Assembly (NCBI GenBank): GCA_030673525.1
Contig: DAOVIY010000007.1
Location: forward strand, 1-14,050
Direction: 5' to 3'
Length of the DNA stretch: 14,050 bases
From: a bacterium
GTDB lineage: Bacteria > Patescibacteriota > Minisyncoccia > UBA6257
A program made the translations under genes and the position numbers. A model generated the notes under the pieces. The model saw only the letters and a program-made list of their open reading frames with translations, was not told where the DNA came from and did not search any database. Numbering within the stretch: the stretch's first letter is position 1; each line of letters opens with the position of its first letter. Of this stretch, positions 7,632 through 14,050 are shown piece after piece.

Positions 7632-8181
7632 AAGCCATTATTCTTTGTGAAGGCCAAAGCCGAAGCCATACCCGGCCTATTACTAATTCTTCATCAAGCG
7701 GCCCCCAATTACGTGAATCATAAGATGCTAAACGATTGTCGCCTAAAACAAAAAGTTCGTTTTCTCCAAGAGTTAATTGAAGATTACCTGAGGTATTTGA
7801 TGACTCAGGTAAAAAATTTTCTTCTAAAGAAATTTGGGCACCAGAACTGTCAAACACGGTTAGATTATTATCTTCTATGATTATTGTTTCCATAGGTAAA
7901 GCAAGAATTCTTTTGATATAATATTGATGTGGATGATTAGGAGCTTTAAAAACTATTACTTCATATCTTGTTGGCGGACGAAAGCGATAAGACAATTCAT
8001 CAATAATGAGATAGTCCTGGGTATAGAAATTTGGCTCCATGCTACTACCATGAACTATAAAAGGTTGAATTAAAAAATATCTTATAGGAGCAACTATAAG
8101 AATAGCGATAAAAATCATTTCTATATTTTCCCAGAGAATTTTCTTCCACATATTAGTAAAAACTATTGCTGATAATACCAT
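7621..8181 (-). CDS. lepB: Type I signal peptidase
   Basis: Membrane serine protease that removes signal peptides from secreted proteins. The 186 residues have one N-terminal transmembrane segment (about 20-38), then the catalytic domain outside the membrane. Seen: nucleophile box GSSMEPN with Ser47, YYIKRILALP with general base Lys90, and the GDNRLASYDSRNWG box (motif GDNR..S.DSR.xG). The short, single-spanning form resembles Gram-positive SipS-type enzymes rather than E. coli LepB with two segments. The ATG at 8179-8181 opens the minus-strand cluster; a second ATG at 8149-8151 (M11, just before WKKILWE) would give a more typical basic start and cannot be excluded. The 3' end overlaps hisS by 11 bp. 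The upstream 40 bp contain a perfect TATAAT on this strand. Confidence 0.95.
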   Translation of the reverse strand: MVLSAIVFTNMWKKILWENIEMIFIAILIVAPIRYFLIQPFIVHGSSMEPNFYTQDYLIIDELSYRFRPPTRYEVIVFKAPNHPHQYYIKRILALPMETIIIEDNNLTVFDSSGAQISLEENFLPESSNTSGNLQLTLGENELFVLGDNRLASYDSRNWGPLDEELVIGRVWLRLWPSQRIMAYGL

Positions 8182-8221
8182 AATTGAACCATCAAAGCAA
8201 ATATGCTAAATTATAGAAAGC
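8182..8221. promoter_or_regulatory. Divergent promoter region between lepB and the LCP gene
   Basis: The only head-to-head gap in the window, 40 bp long, so it must hold start signals for both directions unless they lie inside the genes. On the minus strand a perfect TATAAT (plus 8210-8215) lies 28 bp before the lepB ATG, but no good -35 box is seen at the expected place, which falls inside the LCP coding start. On the plus strand TTGAAC (8184-8189) and TAAATT (8207-8212) are 17 bp apart, each matching consensus at 4 of 6 positions. In DNA this AT-rich such matches are weak evidence. Any leaders would be very short. Confidence 0.4.
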
Positions 8222-9232
8222 ATGATGTTAGTTAATAAAAAAACCATTACATTGGGGCTAATTATTGGTGGAATTGTATTTCTGTTCTTTTTATTTAATG
8301 GATTGAATGATCCAAAAAAATACTCCTTTTCTTATGATAATAATTCTAACGCATTCTCAAAAGAAGAATCTCCAAAATCAGAAGATTCACCAATTAATAT
8401 ACTTCTTTTAGGAATAGCCGGAGAAGGATCACGAGGTGCTTTTCTTACTGACACCATTTTTGTCGCGAGTATTATTCCCTCTAAAAAACAAATTTCAATG
8501 ATTTCCCTGCCTCGAGATTTATGGGTAAAAGTTCCAAATGGCTCTACTGGCGTTAAAATTAATTCCCTTTATGAATTAGAAAATCAGGGAAAAAGATTTG
8601 CAAAAGCAGACTCTTATGAATTAATAGAAGAAAAAATAGAAGACATAACAGGATTACCTATGGATTATATCGTTATTCTTGATTTAAAAGGATTTGAAAA
8701 ATTAATTGATGCTTTGGGAGGAATAGATATTTGGCTGGAAAAAGATATAATAGATCCAAGTTTAGTAAATCCCCATAATCCTTCGGAAATTTTTCACCTT
8801 TCTGCTGGCTGGCGCCACTTAGACGGAGCATTAGTCATAAAATTTATTCGCACACGTTATGCCCCTGGTGGCGATTTCTATAGAATTGAGCATCAACAAC
8901 AAATAATTGCCGCATTAAAAGATAAACTTACTAAATTAGCTGACATTTGGAATTTAATTAGTTGGTTAAAAATTTGGCAGTCTTTAAGTGGACATGTTAT
9001 TACTAACCTGGATTTTAATACAATATGGCATATATTTCCTGTTGTAAAAGATATATCATCCAGTCAAGTCCAATATCTCAGTATAACAAATAGACCCCCA
9101 GATGAATTATTAATAACATCTACAATGTATGACAATTGGGCTGATAAAAATATTTATATTCTTATACCAGCTAAAGGATTTGAAAATTATGAAGAAATAA
9201 ATAATTATATTAATGAAAAAATTTATGAATAA
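8222..9232 (+). CDS. LytR-CpsA-Psr (LCP) family cell-envelope phosphotransferase
   Basis: The LCP family transfers lipid-linked glycopolymers (teichoic acid, capsule or similar) onto peptidoglycan outside the membrane. The 336 residues have a short cytoplasmic start, one transmembrane segment (about 9-27), a Ser/Asn-rich linker, then the LCP domain (about 57-240): NILLLGIAGEG, LTDTIF with D77, SLPRDLWVKVP with R98/D99, KINSLYE, LGGIDI (165-170), and the late motif IRTRYAPGGDFYRIEHQQQ with R210, R212, D218 and R221, which bind the pyrophosphate lipid in known members. About 100 further residues follow without a recognised domain. It starts ATGATG with either Met possible; a weak GAAAG lies just before. 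It overlaps pth by 20 bp and is transcribed away from lepB. Which glycopolymer it handles cannot be told here. Confidence 0.93.
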   Translation: MMLVNKKTITLGLIIGGIVFLFFLFNGLNDPKKYSFSYDNNSNAFSKEESPKSEDSPINILLLGIAGEGSRGAFLTDTIFVASIIPSKKQISMISLPRDLWVKVPNGSTGVKINSLYELENQGKRFAKADSYELIEEKIEDITGLPMDYIVILDLKGFEKLIDALGGIDIWLEKDIIDPSLVNPHNPSEIFHLSAGWRHLDGALVIKFIRTRYAPGGDFYRIEHQQQIIAALKDKLTKLADIWNLISWLKIWQSLSGHVITNLDFNTIWHIFPVVKDISSSQVQYLSITNRPPDELLITSTMYDNWADKNIYILIPAKGFENYEEINNYINEKIYE

Positions 9233-9770
9233 AAACTATCTTTTTATTGGCCTAGGAAATCCTGATAAAAAATATGAAAAAAACCGACATAATATCGGTT
9301 CTAATTTTGTTATGTTTTTAGAAAAAGAATGGCGCGGTTCTGGCTGGGAAAAGAATAAAAAATGCTTTGCTGAAATAAGTTATGTTGATAAAAAAAATGA
9401 AAGAATAATCTTAGCCAAACCAATGATATTTATGAATAATTCAGGAAAAAGCGTGGTCCAGCTTAAAAAATTCTATAATGTACTACTAAAAAATATATTC
9501 ATTGTGCAAGATGACTCTGATATAAGCTTAGGAAATTTTAAAATCAGCTATGATCGCAGATCAGCAGGACACAATGGCATTAAATCTATTATCAATTATC
9601 TCAAATCAAAAGCTTTTTATAGGATAAGAATAGGCATTAGGCCTTTTTCCAAAAAAAGGGAAAAAGCCAATAAACTGGTCCTTAAAAATTTTACTCAGCG
9701 AGAAAATAAGATTTTAGAAAAACTTTTCCCAACCATATTGGAAGAAATAAATAACAAGACGGAAAAGTAA
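9213..9770 (+). CDS. pth: Peptidyl-tRNA hydrolase
   Basis: Cytoplasmic esterase that frees tRNA from prematurely released peptidyl-tRNA. The 185 residues are of normal length. Seen: FIGLGNPDKKYEKNRHNIG with N16 and catalytic H26 (E. coli N10, H20), KPMIFMNNSG (69-78), VQDDSDISLG with D100 matching E. coli D93 in my alignment, AGHNGIKSI with H120/N121, and YRIRIGIRP. DDSDIS departs from the common DDLDLP wording but keeps the acidic residue. Two starts are possible: ATG 9213 (20-bp overlap with the LCP gene) or ATG 9225 (M5, 8-bp overlap), the latter giving a start closer to typical Pth. Either way it is probably coupled to the LCP gene. The last 57 bp overlap the opposite-strand membrane-protein gene. 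Confidence 0.95.
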   Translation: MKKFMNKNYLFIGLGNPDKKYEKNRHNIGSNFVMFLEKEWRGSGWEKNKKCFAEISYVDKKNERIILAKPMIFMNNSGKSVVQLKKFYNVLLKNIFIVQDDSDISLGNFKISYDRRSAGHNGIKSIINYLKSKAFYRIRIGIRPFSKKREKANKLVLKNFTQRENKILEKLFPTILEEINNKTEK

Positions 9771-10361
9771 AACACTAAGTATTCCTAATGCTAAAGTGCT
9801 CAGGGAAAGACAGCTTAAAAGCAAGAAAAATTCTAAATTCACAAGAATCAAAACCAAAAATGACGGTAGAAGATCTGAGCATAAAATATCAGTGGAGAAA
9901 AAATAAAAATAAGAAAAACCTATTAGTCCTAAAGCATAAACTAAAAACCCAATCCAAAAAGGATAATTAAGAAAAAAATAAAGGCCATAGGAAATAATTA
10001 TCCAAAACAAAAAAAGATAATAAAATAAAAGTTCCTGCCAATACTTTTCTCTAGGTAGAGGAAAAAACAATTTTTTCCAAAAAAGACCCAGGAATATTAA
10101 AACAAAACCAAAAACCCACAAAGGTTTGACAAAAAAGATTAAAATATTGACTTCAAGAGAGGCTAAAAAAAGAAAGATGAAATTAAACCAGGAAAGGCCT
10201 AAAAACGCTTTCCATAAAAAGATTAGCAAAAAACATATTAAAATAGATTGAAAGAAAGATAAAGAAAAAAGAATGCTACCAATCAGACAAAAACTGTAGA
10301 ACAAAAAAAAGAGAGATTTTCTAATTCCGACAAAAGAAAAAAAATCTTTTAATTTTTGCAT
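9714..10361 (-). CDS. Polytopic membrane protein of unknown function
   Basis: I do not recognise this 215-residue protein. It is overwhelmingly Phe/Leu/Ile/Trp with about seven or eight probable membrane segments (roughly 15-36, 37-57, 58-78, 80-95, 111-131, 135-156, 165-185, 187-208). A short cytosolic start (MQKLKDFF) and one charged loop (KKLFFPLPREKYWQE, 96-110) break the pattern. No catalytic motif, signal or metal site is visible. Support for it being real: the ATG at 10359-10361 overlaps the clpB stop by 13 bp on the same strand, the frame stays open through the only otherwise unfilled stretch, and the hydrophobic pattern is regular. It overlaps the pth 3' end tail-to-tail by 57 bp. 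A role linked to ClpB is suggested only by position. The low-complexity composition is the main caution. Confidence 0.72.
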   Translation of the reverse strand: MQKLKDFFSFVGIRKSLFFLFYSFCLIGSILFSLSFFQSILICFLLIFLWKAFLGLSWFNFIFLFLASLEVNILIFFVKPLWVFGFVLIFLGLFWKKLFFPLPREKYWQELLFYYLFLFWIIISYGLYFFLNYPFWIGFLVYALGLIGFSYFYFFSTDILCSDLLPSFLVLILVNLEFFLLLSCLSLSTLALGILSVLLFRLVIYFFQYGWEKFF

Positions 10362-12982
10362 AAATTCAAAGTATCTTTCTTTAAAGAAACAGTGATTTTG
10401 TTTCCTTCTTTTATTTTGCCTTTAATAATTTCATCAGCTAAAGGATCAAGGATTTCTTTTTCAATAAGTCTTTTTAACGGTCGCGCGCCATAATCAGGAT
10501 CATAACCTTTCTGAGCTAAATATTTCTTGGCCTCTTTGTTTAATTTTAAAACAATCTTCTTATCAGTCAACCGATGATTAATTATACTTATTTGCAAATC
10601 TACAATCTTTTCTATACTACGAATGCTTAAAGCATTAAAAATGATAATTTCATCAACACGATTAAGAAATTCTGGACGGAATTTTTCCTTTAAAGCATCA
10701 TGAATTTTATTTTTTAATTCCTCCTTCTGTTGTTCCACCTTGTTCTTTTTATTCGTAACAAATCCCAAAGAAACCATTTCCTGTAAATATTCCCCACCTA
10801 AGTTGGAGGTCATAATAATAATTGTGTTTTTAAAATTCACTGTTCGACCCTTACCATCAGTAAGGCGACCATTATCTAATATTTGAAGTAGAATATTAAA
10901 TACCTCTGGATGGGCTTTTTCTATTTCATCAAACAAAATTAAACTATATGGACGATGTTTTATCACTTCTGTTAATTGGCCTCCTTCTTCATAACCAACA
11001 TACCCAGGAGGAGAACCAATTAAACGAGCGATACTATGTTTTTCCATGTACTCGGACATATCTATACGAATCATCGCTTTTTCATTAGAAAACATAAATT
11101 CTGCCAAAGCCCTAGCAAGCTCTGTTTTTCCCACTCCAGTTGGCCCTAAAAACATAAAAGAACCTATGGGTCTGTCTTCTTCGGATATTCCTGCACGGGC
11201 TCTTCTGATAGCCCTGCTCGCCGCAAAAATAGCCTCTTTTTGCCCCACAACTCTTTTGTTTAATTCCTTTTCCATTCTCACTAATCTTTTACTTTCCTTT
11301 TCAAGCATTCTTGTTACAGGAATTCCAGTCCATCGGGAAACTACGCGAGCAATATCTTCAGTTGTTACCTCGTCCTTTAAAAACCTCTCCTCTTCAGAAA
11401 TTTTACTTAAAGACTTCCCATTAGATCTTAATGTTTTTTTTAATTGAGGAATTTTACCATAAATTATTTCTGCAACTTTATCTAATTGTCCAGTCCTCTC
11501 AAATTCTTGTGAATTTTTTTCTAATTCTTCTATTTCTTTTTTAATGGCGCTCACCTCACTAAATATTTCTTTTTCTTTCTGCCATTTACTTTTTATCTTA
11601 TTATATTTTTGTTTTAATTTCTTTAGCTCATTTCCGATTCTTTTTCTATCTTGTATTATTTTTTTACCTTCTCGTATTTCCTTTTTACTTGCTTCTTTTT
11701 GCAATTCCAGGGATTTTATTTTGACCTCCAATTCAGAAATAGGCAAAGGAATACTGCCAATTTCCAAACTCATTGACGAAGCTGCTTCATCCATTAAATC
11801 TATGGCTTTATCAGGCAAAAAACGAGAGGTAATATAGCGGCTGGATAATTGTACTGCCATTATAATTGCTTCATCAGAAATTTTTAATCCATGATGAGCT
11901 TCATATTTTGATTTTAATCCCCGTAAAATCTCAATTGCCTCCTCAATTGAAGGTTCTTCTACTAATACTGGCTGAAAACGCCTTTCTAAAGCCGGATCTT
12001 TTTCAATATATTCACGATAATCTTTAAAAGTTGCCGCTCCAATAGCCCGCAATTCGCCTCTGGCTAATGTGGGTTTTAATAAATTAGAAGCGTCAATAGC
12101 TCCTTCAGCTGCTCCTGCTCCTACTAAAGTATGAATTTCGTCAATAAAGATTATAATATTACCGGCCTTTTTTATTTCTTTAAGAAGATTTTTTAATCGT
12201 TCTTCAAACTCTCCTCTAAAACGGGTCCCGGCTATTAATGCTCCTAAATCTAATGATATGATCTTTTTATTAATTAAACTTTCCGGAACTTCAGAAGAAG
12301 CAATACGTTGAGCCAATCCTTCTACAATAGCGGTTTTTCCAACGCCTGCTTCACCCATTAATATTGGGTTATTTTTTGTCCTGCGTGACAATATTTGCAT
12401 AACTCGCCGTAATTCTTCCTCTCTTCCTATCACTGGATCCAATTTATTCTCTCTTGCTAATTCAGTAAGATCTTGTGTATATTTTTCTATGGCATTAGCG
12501 CCAACCTCTTGAAATTCATCAGTAATTTTTTCACCATCTGTATAATGATGAAGAGCCTCTAAAAACTTTTCTTTATTAATATTAAACTCGTTTATTAATT
12601 CCTGTGCAGAATTTTTAGAAGCAAGGACGCCATAGAATAAATATTCCGGGGAAATAAATTCATTTTTTTCCTCCATCGCTTTTTTAGCTGTAATTTCTAT
12701 AATTTGCAACATTTCCTGAGAAAGATACATTGGACCAAAACCCTTACCAACAGAAAAGATGCGCGGTAATTTAATAATTTCCTCTAATATCTTCTTTAAA
12801 AATTTTTCTACATTAACTTTTAATTCTTTTTCTAAAATCTCCCTTGGGCCAGACCCTTCTTCATCCAATAAAACATACAAAAGATGGAGAGCGCGCATCT
12901 CTCCCTGGTTTCTTTCCATAGCCATTTGCTGAGCTCTTTCTATTGCTGCTTGAGCTTTTGCTGTAAATCTTCCTAAAGGCAC
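10349..12982 (-). CDS. clpB: ClpB-type AAA+ disaggregase with an LGF loop
   Basis: Hexameric two-ring ATPase that pulls polypeptides from aggregates. The 877 residues contain: Clp N-domain (about 1-150), D1 with Walker A GEAGVGKT (210-217), Walker B FIDE (279-282), pore loop AGTRFRGEFEERL (F255 replaces the usual Tyr), Arg finger ALERRF; a long coiled-coil middle domain (about 415-530) including ERTGQLDKVAEIIYGKIPQL, diagnostic of ClpB rather than ClpC; D2 with GPTGVGKT (613-620), LFDE (683-686), pore GYVG (660-663), FRPEFLNRVDE and sensor-2 GAR (832-834). L739-G740-F741 occupies the place of the ClpP-docking loop of ClpC. The start is GTG (12980-12982): in frame a stop lies four codons upstream, and RFTAKAQ is the conserved beginning. 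It follows rpoC by 62 bp and overlaps the next gene by 13 bp. Some annotators would call it ClpC. Confidence 0.95.
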   Translation of the reverse strand: MPLGRFTAKAQAAIERAQQMAMERNQGEMRALHLLYVLLDEEGSGPREILEKELKVNVEKFLKKILEEIIKLPRIFSVGKGFGPMYLSQEMLQIIEITAKKAMEEKNEFISPEYLFYGVLASKNSAQELINEFNINKEKFLEALHHYTDGEKITDEFQEVGANAIEKYTQDLTELARENKLDPVIGREEELRRVMQILSRRTKNNPILMGEAGVGKTAIVEGLAQRIASSEVPESLINKKIISLDLGALIAGTRFRGEFEERLKNLLKEIKKAGNIIIFIDEIHTLVGAGAAEGAIDASNLLKPTLARGELRAIGAATFKDYREYIEKDPALERRFQPVLVEEPSIEEAIEILRGLKSKYEAHHGLKISDEAIIMAVQLSSRYITSRFLPDKAIDLMDEAASSMSLEIGSIPLPISELEVKIKSLELQKEASKKEIREGKKIIQDRKRIGNELKKLKQKYNKIKSKWQKEKEIFSEVSAIKKEIEELEKNSQEFERTGQLDKVAEIIYGKIPQLKKTLRSNGKSLSKISEEERFLKDEVTTEDIARVVSRWTGIPVTRMLEKESKRLVRMEKELNKRVVGQKEAIFAASRAIRRARAGISEEDRPIGSFMFLGPTGVGKTELARALAEFMFSNEKAMIRIDMSEYMEKHSIARLIGSPPGYVGYEEGGQLTEVIKHRPYSLILFDEIEKAHPEVFNILLQILDNGRLTDGKGRTVNFKNTIIIMTSNLGGEYLQEMVSLGFVTNKKNKVEQQKEELKNKIHDALKEKFRPEFLNRVDEIIIFNALSIRSIEKIVDLQISIINHRLTDKKIVLKLNKEAKKYLAQKGYDPDYGARPLKRLIEKEILDPLADEIIKGKIKEGNKITVSLKKDTLNLCKN

Positions 12983-13015
12983 AGTAATAAATTAAATATT
13001 AAAAATATAATTAAT

Positions 13016-13044
13016 AGCATACAATAATTTACACTATTTTCCAA
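13016..13044 (-). promoter_or_regulatory. Possible promoter for clpB
   Basis: In the 62-bp gap between rpoC and clpB, the minus strand reads TTGGAA (13039-13044), a 17-bp spacer, then TATGCT (13016-13021); each box matches the sigma-70 consensus at 4 of 6 positions. I see no CIRCE (HrcA) inverted repeat and no rpoC terminator hairpin in this gap, so read-through from rpoC is equally likely. Weak evidence in AT-rich DNA. Confidence 0.28.
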
Positions 13045-14050
13045 TTATTCCCTAAACCCTGTCCCAGCAGGAATCAACCTGCCAATAATAACATTTTCTT
13101 TAAGTCCTTTTAGATAATCTTTCTTTCCTTCAACAGCAGATCTGATTAATACCCTTGATGTTTCTTGAAAAGACGCTGCTGAAAGAAAACTATCCGAATT
13201 CAACGCAACATTTTTTATTCCCATAAGTATTTCGTCTCCCTTAGGTGCTTCTTTATTTAAACTTTTCAATCTATCTACTTCTTCTTGAAAAGATTTTTTA
13301 GATATAACTTCACCTTGGATAAACTCACTATCACCACTATGTGTAACTTTCAATTGAGAAAACATTTGTTTAATGATTATCTCAAAATGCTTATCATTAA
13401 TATTCTCGCCTGCAATATCATATACTTTTTTTATTTCTGCCAATATATATTCCTGGCAAGCATTTTTGCCTAAAATCTTAAAAAGTTTTTTAAGATCAAG
13501 ATGTCCTTCGCAAAGTTGATCGCCTTTTTTCACTTCTTCTCCATTCTTAACCCATAAAGTTGCTGCTTCAGATACAACATACTCAAGTACACGAGATTTT
13601 TTGTCATTTGGTTTTATTTTATCATTTGGCTTTATCCTGATAAATTCTTGATGATTTATTTTTTTTATTTCAATAATCTCTCCATCTACCTCGCTCATAG
13701 GCGCCTCACCTTTAGGTATTCTGGCTTCAAAAATTTCTTCTACTCTTGGCAACCCTTGGGTAATATCAATGGCTTGAGCTACTCCGCCTGTATGAAATGT
13801 TCTTAAAGTTAACTGGGTACCTGGTTCTCCTATTGACTGGGCAGCTACAACACCAACTGCTTCCCCTAAATCAATAGGTTTTCTCCATGCTAAATCAAAC
13901 CCATAACATTTCTGACAAATTCCATTTAAGCTTTCACAAGTGATTGGAGAACGAACTAATATTTCTCCAACTGAAGAATCTACTATTTTTTTAGTTAATA
14001 TTTCATCTGTTAACTCTCCTTTTTTAGCTATAATTTTACCTTTTTTATCA
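13045..14050 (-). CDS. rpoC: RNA polymerase beta' subunit, C-terminal part (5' end outside window)
   Basis: Catalytic subunit of RNA polymerase; the last 334 residues are visible. Seen, numbering from the window edge: three of the four zinc-site cysteines (C38, C45, C48 in TCESLNGICQKCYG; the first is off-window), GEAVGVVAAQSIGEPG (62-77), trigger-helix TQLTLRTFHTGG (78-89) with Q79, R83 and H86 conserved but Leu82 where bacteria normally have Met, QGLPRVEEIFEARIPK, and the C-terminal ASFQETSRVL and GLKENVIIGRLIPAGTG boxes. The trigger loop runs straight from TFHTGG into QGLPRVEE and the following part is short, so there is no large SI3 insertion as in E. coli. The frame continues upstream of the GLPRVEE TTG, which is not a start. 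It ends in FRE and TAA and precedes clpB. A small tandem duplication lies at 13603-13638. Confidence 0.98.
   Translation of the reverse strand, partial: DKKGKIIAKKGELTDEILTKKIVDSSVGEILVRSPITCESLNGICQKCYGFDLAWRKPIDLGEAVGVVAAQSIGEPGTQLTLRTFHTGGVAQAIDITQGLPRVEEIFEARIPKGEAPMSEVDGEIIEIKKINHQEFIRIKPNDKIKPNDKKSRVLEYVVSEAATLWVKNGEEVKKGDQLCEGHLDLKKLFKILGKNACQEYILAEIKKVYDIAGENINDKHFEIIIKQMFSQLKVTHSGDSEFIQGEVISKKSFQEEVDRLKSLNKEAPKGDEILMGIKNVALNSDSFLSAASFQETSRVLIRSAVEGKKDYLKGLKENVIIGRLIPAGTGFRE
13603..13638. repeat. 18-bp imperfect tandem duplication inside rpoC
   Basis: Two adjacent 18-bp copies (13603-13620 and 13621-13638) match at 14 of 18 positions and encode a doubled six-residue unit, read as IKPNDKIKPNDK. 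It falls in a variable loop after the PRVEEIFEARIPK segment, so it is probably a tolerated slippage duplication in a solvent-exposed hairpin. Confidence 0.7.

Noticed and set aside
9640..9668. Hairpin GGCCTTTTTCC / GGGAAAAAGCC as a terminator
   Set aside because: It lies inside pth coding sequence encoding the conserved-position RPFSKKREKA region, has a bulge, and no T-run follows on either strand.
9788..9970. 60-residue Lys/Asn-rich plus-strand frame after pth
   Set aside because: It is entirely antisense to the membrane-protein gene and has poly-Lys composition expected from complementing Phe/Leu codons.

Overview
The window is a dense, AT-rich stretch of bacterial core genome with no mobile elements, CRISPR arrays, rRNA or tRNA genes. 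Nearly every base is coding: spacers are 9 to 62 bp and several genes overlap. Almost all stops are TAA, UGA is used once as a true stop (comEC), and no start has a recognisable AGGAGG-type ribosome site. Together with the streamlined gene forms (split ComEC, 71-residue bS21, a short FtsZ linker), this suggests a small-genome Patescibacteria/CPR lineage, possibly Parcubacteria-like, using the standard code (not the UGA=Gly Gracilibacteria/Absconditabacteria). That placement is inference; no marker phylogeny was possible.

Layout. (1) About 1-8181, minus strand: nine consecutive genes, read from the right as lepB - hisS - rpsU - ybeY - ftsA - ftsZ - comEC - comEC-type metallo-beta-lactamase (MBL) - aspS (3' part outside the window). 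Tight spacing and overlaps suggest one or a few transcripts combining protein export, translation, ribosome maturation, cell division and DNA uptake. (2) 8182-8221: a 40-bp divergent promoter region. (3) 8222-9770, plus strand: an LCP-family (LytR-CpsA-Psr) envelope transferase and peptidyl-tRNA hydrolase, overlapping by 20 bp. (4) 9714-14050, minus strand: rpoC (3' part only), then clpB, then an unrecognised polytopic membrane protein whose 3' end overlaps the end of pth tail-to-tail by 57 bp.

I found no evident new defence, mobile or biosynthetic system; this is mainly a housekeeping region. What deserves a second look is inside familiar genes. The ComEC nuclease-like MBL domain is a separate membrane-anchored protein joined to comEC by an ATGA overlap. 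FtsZ has a Lys-rich N-terminal extension and Asn in place of the second T7-loop Asp. ClpB carries an LGF tripeptide where ClpC carries its ClpP-docking loop. RpoC has Leu at the trigger-loop Met that contacts the NTP. AspRS carries a His associated with non-discriminating enzymes.
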